Shown: piece after piece, positions 6,137 to 14,114 of the stretch
Layout: each line of letters starts with the position of its first letter
Numbering within the stretch: the stretch's first letter is position 1
Assembly: GCA_002413785.1 (NCBI GenBank)
Contig: DHXR01000005.1
Location: 16,429-30,772 of the forward strand
Direction of reading: 5' to 3'
Source of the DNA: Mucilaginibacter sp. UBA5151
GTDB taxonomy: Bacteria; Bacteroidota; Bacteroidia; Sphingobacteriales; Sphingobacteriaceae
DNA: 14,344 nt
Notes under the pieces: model-generated
What the model was told of the DNA's origin: nothing
The model's input: only the letters and a program-made list of their open reading frames with translations
Databases searched by the model: none
Position numbers and translations under genes: made by a program

Positions 6137-9100
6137 ATGAATAAATTTTTACTATCATTTCTCTTTTTTACTGTATTACTTATTCATAATACAAGTGCGC
6201 AAAGTCCCAGCATATCCTATCAAAGTCCACAAACGCTTTATATCGGAAAGCCGACAACACCTATAACTGTAAAAAACACGGGGGGAACGGTACCGAACAA
6301 TCTTTACCCGCAGGATGTTTCCATTACAAATGCCAGTTTCAGTTTATTCGGTGCGAGTGCTTTGGTGATGAACTCTAAAGGGGACTTTTTTGTTGTCATG
6401 AATTCACAAATAGTTCGTTTCAGTCAAGATGGCACTTCTTCCGTTTTTGCGGGAAATTCGCAATGGGGCACGATTGACGGTACCGGAACGTCCGCAGGGT
6501 TTCAAGAAATGAATGGTATCGCAATAGATGCTGCTGATAATTTATATGTAACCGAATCCAATCCCTACGATGGGGTAAATTGTAAAATCAGGAAGATTAC
6601 ACCCGCGGCGGGGGTCACCACTTTTGCAACAGGGTTACCTAATCCTAATGGAATCACCGTCGCAAGCAACGGATTAATATACGTTTCGACATATATAGGC
6701 CAAGTTTTGAAAATTGCTTCCGATGGCTCATCGTCATTACTAGCCGGACAAAACGGAATTGGACACGCAGATGGCACAGGCGCAAATGCCTCTTTTTATA
6801 ATCCATCCAGGCTTGTAACGGATAACTCTGGTAATGTTTATATAGATGATTTCGGTAATAGTCTCATCAGGAAAATCACACCAGGCGGGACGGTAAGTAC
6901 GTTTGCAGGTTCTACATTCGGTAGTGCTGATGGCATTGGTACAGCGGCTAGTTTCTACAGCCCTACTGATATCGCGATCGATTCCAAACAGAACCTGATA
7001 ATAGCGGATGGAAATGGGTTGGTTAGAAAGATTACGCCCTCGGCTGTGGTTACCACCATTGCCCAGCCACCATATTATGATAATCAAAACAATGCTACCT
7101 ATCCAAGCTATCCTTCAACGTTTGTGCTCGATCAAAAAGATAATATCATATCTTTTACGATGAATGGTTTTTATAAACTATTAACTACAGGTTTCAGCAT
7201 ATCACCGGTGTTACCTGCCGGGTTAACCTTTGGAACAGATGGCAGCATAAGTGGAACCCCTACAGTCCTTTCAAGTCAGCAATCATATACTATCAGGGCC
7301 CAAAATTCAAGCGGGGTAAGCAGTACAAACATCAGCTTGCAGGTTTTAATCCCACCTGACCCTCCTATTATTGATTCGTTTACCCCCATTACTGCACCTA
7401 TCGGCGGTTTGGTTACTATAAGCGGTAAATATTTTACCGGGACTACCGCTGTAACTATTGGAGGGCAACCAGTTTCAGGTTATTCAATATTGTCGCCCAC
7501 AAGTATTTCAGCAAATGTGGGGACCGGTGCCGGTTCCGGAAATGTTACAGTTACTAATTTACACGGTACTGCAAGTCTTTCAGGTTTTACCCTTATCCCA
7601 CCACCCGTAATATCTTCATTTACCCCTACTTCCGGCGGAAACGGATCGGTGATAGCTATTACAGGTACAGGATTTACGGGCATTACTGAGGTTTTAATCG
7701 GGGGGTACTACGCGTCATTCAAAGTTATTTCGCCCACACAAATTCAGGCAACGGTTGGTTCCGGCGCTACCGGTGATATTACCATTTATGGAGCAAACGG
7801 AAGTGGTACCCTTTCGGGATTTACCTATATCAATGCGCCGTCTATCTCAGCAATATCGCCTATAAGCGGTGGTGCAGGCACAACAGTTACTATCAACGGA
7901 AGTAATTTCAGCAACGCGACTTCTGTAAAATTCGGAACAATGCCGGCCAGTTCCTTTGCCGTTGTTTCCCCGTCACAAATTACGGCTACTGTAGCCAGCG
8001 GGTCTTCCAATGGTATCACTGTTAGTACCCCGGGAGGATCAATTTCATATAGCAACTTCACCTATATTCCACCACCGATAATTACTCAGGTAAGTCCGTT
8101 GACCGGGGGAAATGGATCAATCATTTATATTACAGGTTCAAATCTGTCCGGGGCACAGGTTACTATTGGTGGCATACCAGCTATTGTTGGGTATACTTAT
8201 TCGTCTGCGCAAATAAGTGTTACAGTGGGCAGCGGTGCCTCGGGCGACATTGATGTAGTAACCACTTCCGGAACTGCTACGTTCCCTGGTTTTATATGGG
8301 TTCCAGCCCCGGTAATCACTTCGTTTTCCCCTCAAACAGCTGCACTTGGCGATAAAGTAACAATTACGGGTACAAATTTTACAGGGGTAAACGGAGTTTC
8401 CTTTGGCGGTGTGCCGTCGGTATTCTCTGTTTTGTCTCCGACAACTATAGAAGCAACTGTTGGCTATGGCGCAAGCGGCGCGGTTACAGTATTTTCTCCG
8501 GGAGGTGCAGCCAGTTTGAGTGGTTTTGTTGATTTAGGCCCAACAATTACTTCTTTTTCGCCAACTCAGGCAGGAGCAGGCGCAACGGTAACTATTAATG
8601 GAACTAATTTCACCGATGCTACCGCAGTCAATTTTGGAGGTGTGCCGGCTACTTCTTTTACCATCAATTCATCCACGCAGATCACTGCCGTGGTGGGACA
8701 GGGCAAATCTGGTTACGTTACAGTAACAAGTCCTGAGGGTACCGGGGTTCTCGCCGGCTTTCTTCACCCGGGACCGTCCATAACCTACTTCAGCCCTGGT
8801 TATGCCGGGCCATTGTCAAGTTCACCTATAGTTATTAACGGCACCAACTTTACAGGTACAACTTCGGTTACTTTTGGTGGGGTGCCTGCTGCGTCTTTCT
8901 CCGTTTTATCTTCAACAGCTATAACCGCGGTCGCTGCAAATGCTGCATCAGGCAATGTGGCGGTAACTACCCCGCTGGGTTCGGATAAGTTATCCGGTTT
9001 CGTTTGGGTTCAACCGCCTACCATTTCATCAATAGCGCCAGCGTCACAAAAAAGCGGCAATACGGTTACCATAAGCGGGACAAATTTTATAGGAGTTACC

Positions 9101-12100
9101 GGCGTTAAATTTGGTGGAACACCGGCTTTAGGCTTTTTCGCTAACTCAACAACAACAATTATTGCATCTGTGGGCACCGGCACGTCTGGCGATGTAACGG
9201 TTTCAACGGTTGGCGGAACCACCAGTATTGCTGGTTTTACCTACATTTCACCAGTCATAAAATCGGTTAGCCCCCTCTTTGCGGCAGCCGGCCAAACCGT
9301 AACTATCACCGGCTCCAATTTAGATAGCATAAAAACCGTGCAATTTGGTGGTGTTAACGCAGCATCGTTTTCTATTATTTCTTCAGGGACAGTGACTGCG
9401 GTTGTTGGAGCAGGAGCAAGCGGAAATGTAACTGTAACAGGCCCTTCGGGGTCCGGTTCAATCGGGGGATTTACCTTTGTGGCTCCACCGGTTATTTATG
9501 CTGTTACACCCAATCAGGGGGGTGCAGGCACAGTGGTTTCTATTAGCGGATCAAACCTCGCCACTGTTACTGGTATAAACATAGGCGGCGTTCCGGCTAT
9601 TATTAGCAGCATTTCAGACAATCTTATCAAAGCCACTGTGGGTACAGGCGCTACTGGTATGATTTCGGTAACAACTATTGCCGGAACAGCACAATTTGAC
9701 GGTTTTACCTGGTATCCTGCACCTACTATTACGTCTGCAAGCCCCCTGACAGCCGGCGCGCCAACAACTGTTACCATTACCGGTACAAATTTCACCGGCG
9801 TTACACAAGTCAGTTTTGGTTCCTCAATTGTAGGTTTTACTATCGTGTCGCCAACTGAGATAACCGCCCAGCCTTTATATGGCTCAAGCGGGAGCATTAC
9901 AGTTACAGGCCCTGGTGGTAGCGCTGCATTGCCTGGGTTCATTTTTATACCGGCACCAGTAATCACGGGTTTTTCCACCACAGGCGAGGGGCAAAATACA
10001 GTTGTTACCATCACTGGCAGCAATTTCGACAACACCAGTGCTGTACAATTTGGTGGAATTGATGCACAATCCTTTACAGTTATATCATCCAATAGCATAA
10101 CATCCATACCTGGGGCCGGGGCAACCGGTTCTATAACTATTACTACACCAGGTGGCACGGGCACCTTTGCGGGCTTTCTTTATGAAAAACCACCTTCAAT
10201 AGTATCATTTTTACCAGCCATCGGACCAATAGGAACAACAGTTACTATCAGCGGGGATAATTTTAGTACTACAGCGGCAAACAATGTAGTTTATTTTGGC
10301 CCGGTTAAAGCAAAGGTTATCAATGCAACTCAAACACAGTTACAAGTTGTTGCACCGGCGGGGGCAACAGGACTAATAACTGTTTCAAATGTTGATAAGG
10401 CATTGTCAGCAAGTTCAAACTTGCCATTTTTTATTACTAATTCAAAGGGGTTTACCGGGTTTTCGAATAAATTCGGTATACAATTTAGCTCTCCTGTTAA
10501 TTCTTACGCAGTTGAAGATTTTGACGGTGATGGCCAACCAGATTTGTTAATTGCCAAAGATGATTCAATATTTATTTTAAGGCATGGTACTAATCCGGTA
10601 TTAAACGGGGCTTCGTTTTCTCAAAAAATTATTTTAGAAACCGGGAGATCGGCGGCATCAATGGTTGTTGGTGATTTAGACGGGGACGGAAAAATGGATA
10701 TATTATACAACATTGGCCCCAGTTTGGTGGTACTGCATAATACGTCTGTCAATGGTAATATTTCTTTTGATCAAACAGTCATCGAAAATATTGACAATAG
10801 GTCTTATGACCAAATGGTGTTGCGCGATCTGGATATGGACGGCAGGCCGGATTTGATAATAGGATCAGGCCTGGTATACCCTAATACAACTGTTGGCTCT
10901 GTAATATCTTTCGGGCCTCCTATGTTTTTGGCTAATACAGATGCCAGCAGTAATATTTCTTTTGCACTTACAGATATTGACGGTGACAACAAGCCAGAAC
11001 CTATTTTGGGTAGCTCCTATACAGGTTTTTCAATTTTTCAAAATAACTCAGTTCCCGGCAGCATCACCGCCCCGCTTTTTCCACTAACCTATATCTTGCA
11101 TAATGGATATTACTATACCCCGTATACTATTTTTACGGCTGATATTGATGGGGATAATAAGCCTGATATAATTGAAAATGATTTCTCGCAGAGCCAATTC
11201 CTCGTTTCGCGAAATTTGGCTGTTAGTGGAACTATAAACACGGCCTCAGTTGCGCAACCTTCGGCCTTTTCAAACTCAGGCTTTTTTGTTGGTATGCAGG
11301 CAGCTGATATGGATGGCGATGGAAAAATTGATGTGATTGGAAACTCAAATACCGATGTTTCATGGGCCCGGAATACATCATCCATCGGCAATATTTCTTT
11401 CAGTAATAATGCGGTGCTTGTCAGCAATGCATCAGCTAACAATGTGCGAAATGTTACTGCATTTGATATGGATGGCGACGGGAGAATGGACCTGGTAGTA
11501 TTAGATGGAAATACAAACAAACTGACAATTTATAATAATGGCCCTAATACTGTTCCACAAATTACTGCGGTTACACCCTTAGCGGCAGGTGCAGGAGCAA
11601 CAATAACTATAACCGGAAAGTATTTTGACGGCACCACTGCCGTTAATTTTGGAAGTAAAGCAGCAAACTCTTTCAAAGTAATTTCTTCAGATACTGTTAC
11701 TGCCGTGGTAGGGTCTGGAGAAAGCGGGACCATAAGGCTACTGAACCCCATCGGAGCTGCCACTTTTCCAGGTTTCACGTTTATACTGCCACCTGTATTA
11801 ACTTCTGCAATTGCAGCCACCGACGGGTCAGGCAAATTAAATATTACAGGGAGTAATTTATCTACTGCTACAGTAGTCACAATAGCCGGTACTCCGGCAA
11901 TATTTTTTAAGGTGAATTCTGATACCAGCATTACTGCTGTTTTTAGCGACGTTGCCGGAATATTATCGGTTACCACAATCGGTGGGACGGCAACTCTTCC
12001 AGACATAACAGTCATTAGTAATATGCCAGCTATCATATCCATTAGCTCCAATACAGCAATTTCAGGAGGCAGTATTACACTAACCGGCATCAACTTTTCG

Positions 12101-13213
12101 GGAGCTACCAGTGTAAGTTTTGGCGGTACTCCCGCAACATCATTTATAGTAAATTCTGCAACAAATATTACGGCTGTGGTAGCTAATGGAGCAAGCGGAA
12201 ATGTAAGTGTTACTACACCAAGCGGCTCAGGTACTTTAGGCGGCTTTAATTTTGTCCCGGTGCCAAGTATAACCGCAGGAGGACCCACAACCGTGCTCAG
12301 CGATGGGCCTGGGGTTGTTTTAACAGCTATTCCCGCCACTGGCTTTAGTTATCAGTGGATAAACAACGGAGTAAATATCAGCGAAGCTACCGATGCCACT
12401 TATACAGCAACACAAAGCGGTTTGTACACGGTTAACATTTCCTTGAACGGGTTAATCCAGAGATCGGCAACTACTACCGTAACTTCCGTTTTCCAACTCC
12501 CTTCGTCTAATTTTCAGTTAACCATAACCAGTGAAACCTGCGATGGTTCCAGCGATGGGTTTATTAATATTAATGCGCAACAAGCATTAAATTATACCGC
12601 CACAATAAACGGAAACGGACTTAACAAATCATACGCGTTCACAGATACCACGACGATAAACAATCTGGCCGCAGGCACTTATTCAGTTTGTATAACGGTA
12701 GCCGGACAAAATGGCTATGAAAGCTGTTATGATGTGACGGTGACCCAACCACAACCCCTGTCAGTGTATGCAACCGTGAATACCACCGCGAAAAGTGTCG
12801 ACCTCGCATTAAGCGGCGGTGCGTTATATTTAATTGAATTAAACGGAGCGCTTTACAAAACGACAGATAATAAGATTACGCTACCGCTACGTACAGGCAA
12901 CAATAACTTGAAAGTTACAACAGACAGGCTTTGCCAGGGAAGTTTTGAAAAGCTTATCAACGCTTCCGGTACAATCAGCGTTTACCCCGTGCCCTTTCAG
13001 AATACTATAAGTGTCGATATTGGGAACGTCAATGTAAATCAGGTTATGATAAAAATGTATGATTCAATATCCGGAAAGCTCGTTTTCACAAACCAGTTTA
13101 GTAATCAGTCAGGTGTGTTGCAACTTGATGTGACCAGGCTTGGGATTGGCGTTTATGGTCTATATGTCAAATTAGACAATTCGCAAAGTTTTTTTAAAAT
13201 AATAAAGCAATGA
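6137..13213 (+). CDS. Giant secreted surface protein with NHL, IPT/TIG and FG-GAP propeller domains and a T9SS sorting domain
   Basis: 2358 residues. An N-terminal signal peptide (hydrophobic FLLSFLFFTVLLI, cleavage near SAQ, residue 22) sends it through Sec. Residues ~60-345 contain six NHL-like blades (for example NVYIDDFGNSLIRKITPGG). Residues ~355-395 form a putative Ig domain (LPAGLTF..GSISGTP). Residues ~405-1435 are thirteen IPT/TIG domains of about 79 residues. Residues ~1460-1785 carry seven FG-GAP calcium motifs (DxDxDGxxD type). Residues ~1808-2040 are three more TIG domains, and ~2041-2115 an Ig-like domain (FSYQWINNG, TQSGLYTV). Residues ~2124-2275 are a module with four cysteines (SETCDGSSDG to DRLCQGS), and ~2280-2358 a type-A T9SS sorting domain (ISVYPVPFQN to FFKIIKQ). 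The protein should be exported across the outer membrane and held on or released from the cell surface, acting as an adhesin or binding scaffold. No catalytic domain is seen. The next gene overlaps its stop. Confidence 0.93.
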   Translation: MNKFLLSFLFFTVLLIHNTSAQSPSISYQSPQTLYIGKPTTPITVKNTGGTVPNNLYPQDVSITNASFSLFGASALVMNSKGDFFVVMNSQIVRFSQDGTSSVFAGNSQWGTIDGTGTSAGFQEMNGIAIDAADNLYVTESNPYDGVNCKIRKITPAAGVTTFATGLPNPNGITVASNGLIYVSTYIGQVLKIASDGSSSLLAGQNGIGHADGTGANASFYNPSRLVTDNSGNVYIDDFGNSLIRKITPGGTVSTFAGSTFGSADGIGTAASFYSPTDIAIDSKQNLIIADGNGLVRKITPSAVVTTIAQPPYYDNQNNATYPSYPSTFVLDQKDNIISFTMNGFYKLLTTGFSISPVLPAGLTFGTDGSISGTPTVLSSQQSYTIRAQNSSGVSSTNISLQVLIPPDPPIIDSFTPITAPIGGLVTISGKYFTGTTAVTIGGQPVSGYSILSPTSISANVGTGAGSGNVTVTNLHGTASLSGFTLIPPPVISSFTPTSGGNGSVIAITGTGFTGITEVLIGGYYASFKVISPTQIQATVGSGATGDITIYGANGSGTLSGFTYINAPSISAISPISGGAGTTVTINGSNFSNATSVKFGTMPASSFAVVSPSQITATVASGSSNGITVSTPGGSISYSNFTYIPPPIITQVSPLTGGNGSIIYITGSNLSGAQVTIGGIPAIVGYTYSSAQISVTVGSGASGDIDVVTTSGTATFPGFIWVPAPVITSFSPQTAALGDKVTITGTNFTGVNGVSFGGVPSVFSVLSPTTIEATVGYGASGAVTVFSPGGAASLSGFVDLGPTITSFSPTQAGAGATVTINGTNFTDATAVNFGGVPATSFTINSSTQITAVVGQGKSGYVTVTSPEGTGVLAGFLHPGPSITYFSPGYAGPLSSSPIVINGTNFTGTTSVTFGGVPAASFSVLSSTAITAVAANAASGNVAVTTPLGSDKLSGFVWVQPPTISSIAPASQKSGNTVTISGTNFIGVTGVKFGGTPALGFFANSTTTIIASVGTGTSGDVTVSTVGGTTSIAGFTYISPVIKSVSPLFAAAGQTVTITGSNLDSIKTVQFGGVNAASFSIISSGTVTAVVGAGASGNVTVTGPSGSGSIGGFTFVAPPVIYAVTPNQGGAGTVVSISGSNLATVTGINIGGVPAIISSISDNLIKATVGTGATGMISVTTIAGTAQFDGFTWYPAPTITSASPLTAGAPTTVTITGTNFTGVTQVSFGSSIVGFTIVSPTEITAQPLYGSSGSITVTGPGGSAALPGFIFIPAPVITGFSTTGEGQNTVVTITGSNFDNTSAVQFGGIDAQSFTVISSNSITSIPGAGATGSITITTPGGTGTFAGFLYEKPPSIVSFLPAIGPIGTTVTISGDNFSTTAANNVVYFGPVKAKVINATQTQLQVVAPAGATGLITVSNVDKALSASSNLPFFITNSKGFTGFSNKFGIQFSSPVNSYAVEDFDGDGQPDLLIAKDDSIFILRHGTNPVLNGASFSQKIILETGRSAASMVVGDLDGDGKMDILYNIGPSLVVLHNTSVNGNISFDQTVIENIDNRSYDQMVLRDLDMDGRPDLIIGSGLVYPNTTVGSVISFGPPMFLANTDASSNISFALTDIDGDNKPEPILGSSYTGFSIFQNNSVPGSITAPLFPLTYILHNGYYYTPYTIFTADIDGDNKPDIIENDFSQSQFLVSRNLAVSGTINTASVAQPSAFSNSGFFVGMQAADMDGDGKIDVIGNSNTDVSWARNTSSIGNISFSNNAVLVSNASANNVRNVTAFDMDGDGRMDLVVLDGNTNKLTIYNNGPNTVPQITAVTPLAAGAGATITITGKYFDGTTAVNFGSKAANSFKVISSDTVTAVVGSGESGTIRLLNPIGAATFPGFTFILPPVLTSAIAATDGSGKLNITGSNLSTATVVTIAGTPAIFFKVNSDTSITAVFSDVAGILSVTTIGGTATLPDITVISNMPAIISISSNTAISGGSITLTGINFSGATSVSFGGTPATSFIVNSATNITAVVANGASGNVSVTTPSGSGTLGGFNFVPVPSITAGGPTTVLSDGPGVVLTAIPATGFSYQWINNGVNISEATDATYTATQSGLYTVNISLNGLIQRSATTTVTSVFQLPSSNFQLTITSETCDGSSDGFININAQQALNYTATINGNGLNKSYAFTDTTTINNLAAGTYSVCITVAGQNGYESCYDVTVTQPQPLSVYATVNTTAKSVDLALSGGALYLIELNGALYKTTDNKITLPLRTGNNNLKVTTDRLCQGSFEKLINASGTISVYPVPFQNTISVDIGNVNVNQVMIKMYDSISGKLVFTNQFSNQSGVLQLDVTRLGIGVYGLYVKLDNSQSFFKIIKQ
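7350..10440 (+). repeat. Tandem array of thirteen IPT/TIG-domain units
   Basis: Each unit encodes a pattern of the form P-x-I-x-S-F-x-P, then VTITGTNF, then V-x-FGGVPA, then ITA-VG-GASG-VTV, ending in G-F-x-(Y/F)-(I/V). Units are about 235 bases long. The DNA copies are strongly diverged while the protein pattern is kept, so the array is old and under selection rather than a recent tandem expansion. The last unit (~1360-1435) is the most divergent and leads into the FG-GAP block. Three further units follow at about 11560-12255. Confidence 0.85.
10516..11491 (+). repeat. Seven FG-GAP/VCBS calcium-motif repeats
   Basis: The motifs are DFDGDGQPD, DLDGDGKMD, DLDMDGRPD, DIDGDNKPE, DIDGDNKPD, DMDGDGKID and DMDGDGRMD, starting near 10519, 10673, 10826, 10974, 11142, 11307 and 11465. 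The spacing is about 50 to 56 codons. Seven such blades are what an integrin-alpha-type beta-propeller needs, so a complete calcium-binding propeller is predicted. Confidence 0.85.
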
Positions 13214-13902
13214 AAAAAGCAATTTTCCTGTTATCGGCAATTATAATTTTTATAGGGTGCAAAAAAAGTGATAAAACTGTGCTCATTTTAAACCCCAGCC
13301 AGGCTATTCTTTCTTTGCCGGCACAGAATTCTATTTGTACCAGCGGGACAATCCTTTCCGCATCAACAAGTTCTATATTGTTTACGTGGAATGCCTCAGA
13401 AAATACGGATACATATAATTTGGTTATCAAAAATCTTTTGACTTCAGATTCAACCGTTCAAAATACAACCCAAACCCAAGCTTCCGTTACTTTATTAAGA
13501 AATACGCCTTATGGCTGGTATATCGTATCAATTTCAGCAAAAACCATCGCCACCACCCGAAGTACGGAATGGAAATTTTATAATTCAGGACCGGGCGTAA
13601 TTACTTATGCGCCTTTTCCCGCAGAGATTACATCCCCAACCTTTGCCCAGGTTGTTAGTGCTACTGCAGGAACAATTAATTTAACGTGGAAAGGCAGCGT
13701 AGTTACTCCCGATGTTATTGCAAGTTATGATGTTTATTTAGGGACAAACAATTCCCCCGTAATAACAGCTTCAGCCATTACAAACAGTTTTTTAAACAAT
13801 GTGGCTGTTGCAGCAAATACTACATATTTCTGGAGGGTAGTGACAAGAGACGTTTTTGGAAACACTTCTGATTCCGGTCTGTACCAGTTTACAGTAAATT
13901 AA
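13210..13902 (+). CDS. Lipoprotein with two fibronectin-III-like domains
   Basis: 230 residues. A short lipoprotein signal (MKKAIFLLSAIIIFIGC, lipobox FIGC, lipidated cysteine C17) is followed by KKSDKT. Two beta-sandwich domains of fibronectin-III type follow. The first has SILFTWNASENTDTYNLVI and ends near WKFYNSGPG (~50-128). The second has TINLTWKGS, ASYDVYLGTNN and TTYFWRVVTRD and ends LYQFTVN (~138-230). The ATG overlaps the stop of the giant surface protein gene (ATGA, 13210-13213), so the two are translationally coupled and probably made in a fixed ratio. It should sit in the outer membrane or periplasm-facing leaflet and may anchor or assist the large protein. No enzyme motif is seen. 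A probable terminator lies about 100 bases downstream. Confidence 0.85.
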   Translation: MKKAIFLLSAIIIFIGCKKSDKTVLILNPSQAILSLPAQNSICTSGTILSASTSSILFTWNASENTDTYNLVIKNLLTSDSTVQNTTQTQASVTLLRNTPYGWYIVSISAKTIATTRSTEWKFYNSGPGVITYAPFPAEITSPTFAQVVSATAGTINLTWKGSVVTPDVIASYDVYLGTNNSPVITASAITNSFLNNVAVAANTTYFWRVVTRDVFGNTSDSGLYQFTVN

Positions 13903-13983
13903 ATATAAATGGTTCAAAAATCTGGATATGCATTTGGGTACGCACCGAATTACCCCTTTTTTGTTGCGAATTGGTTCATAAAA

Positions 13984-13999
13984 TGGCATTTTGATGCCA
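13984..13999. repeat. Small 6-bp stem-loop
   Basis: TGGCAT (13984-13989) pairs with ATGCCA (13994-13999) around TTTG. It stands just before the larger stem-loop at 14005 and may be part of the same terminator region. No T-run follows directly. Confidence 0.35.
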
Positions 14000-14004
14000 A
14001 CAAA

Positions 14005-14037
14005 AAAACCATGCAAATATTTGATTTGCATGGTTTT
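14005..14037. terminator. Probable bidirectional terminator, perfect 14-bp stem
   Basis: AAAACCATGCAAAT (14005-14018) and ATTTGCATGGTTTT (14024-14037) are exact reverse complements with a five-base loop ATTTG. The stem ends in a T-run on the plus strand and, through the preceding A-run, on the minus strand as well. It is the first strong stem-loop after the lipoprotein gene and would end the two-gene adhesin transcript. Confidence 0.7.
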
Positions 14038-14060
14038 AGCATTTTTTGGTGTTGTTTTTA

Positions 14061-14114
14061 GTAGCCCTTAGAGGAATCGAATCAATATTAAAAATCGTTA
14101 TCTGATTGATTCGA
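14061..14114 (-). pseudogene. tRNA 3'-end-like fragment with an inverted repeat
   Basis: On the minus strand 14086-14061 reads ATTGATTCGATTCCTCTAAG followed by GGCTA, resembling a tRNA T-arm (TTCGATT loop) plus acceptor end. The rest of a tRNA is missing. TCGAATCAAT (14077-14086) is exactly complementary to ATTGATTCGA (14105-14114), so a 10-bp stem with an 18-base loop includes the T-loop sequence. The order stem-loop then tRNA fragment mirrors 5179-5245. Confidence 0.4.

Noticed and set aside
9514..10164. A 216-codon open frame on the minus strand within the giant gene, and a similar 269-codon one at 11530-12339
   Set aside because: Proline/valine-rich antisense shadows of the TIG repeats; the plus-strand frame has a signal peptide, domains and a sorting signal.
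7350..10440. CRISPR-like or satellite DNA array
   Set aside because: The periodicity is about 235 bases, in frame and diverged at DNA level; it encodes TIG domains.
5643..13953. Exact 12-base direct repeat GCACCGAATTAC at 5643-5654 and 13942-13953, flanking the adhesin locus
   Set aside because: A few shared 12-mers are expected by chance in a 14-kb window, and the flanks do not extend the match, so it is not evidence for element borders by itself.
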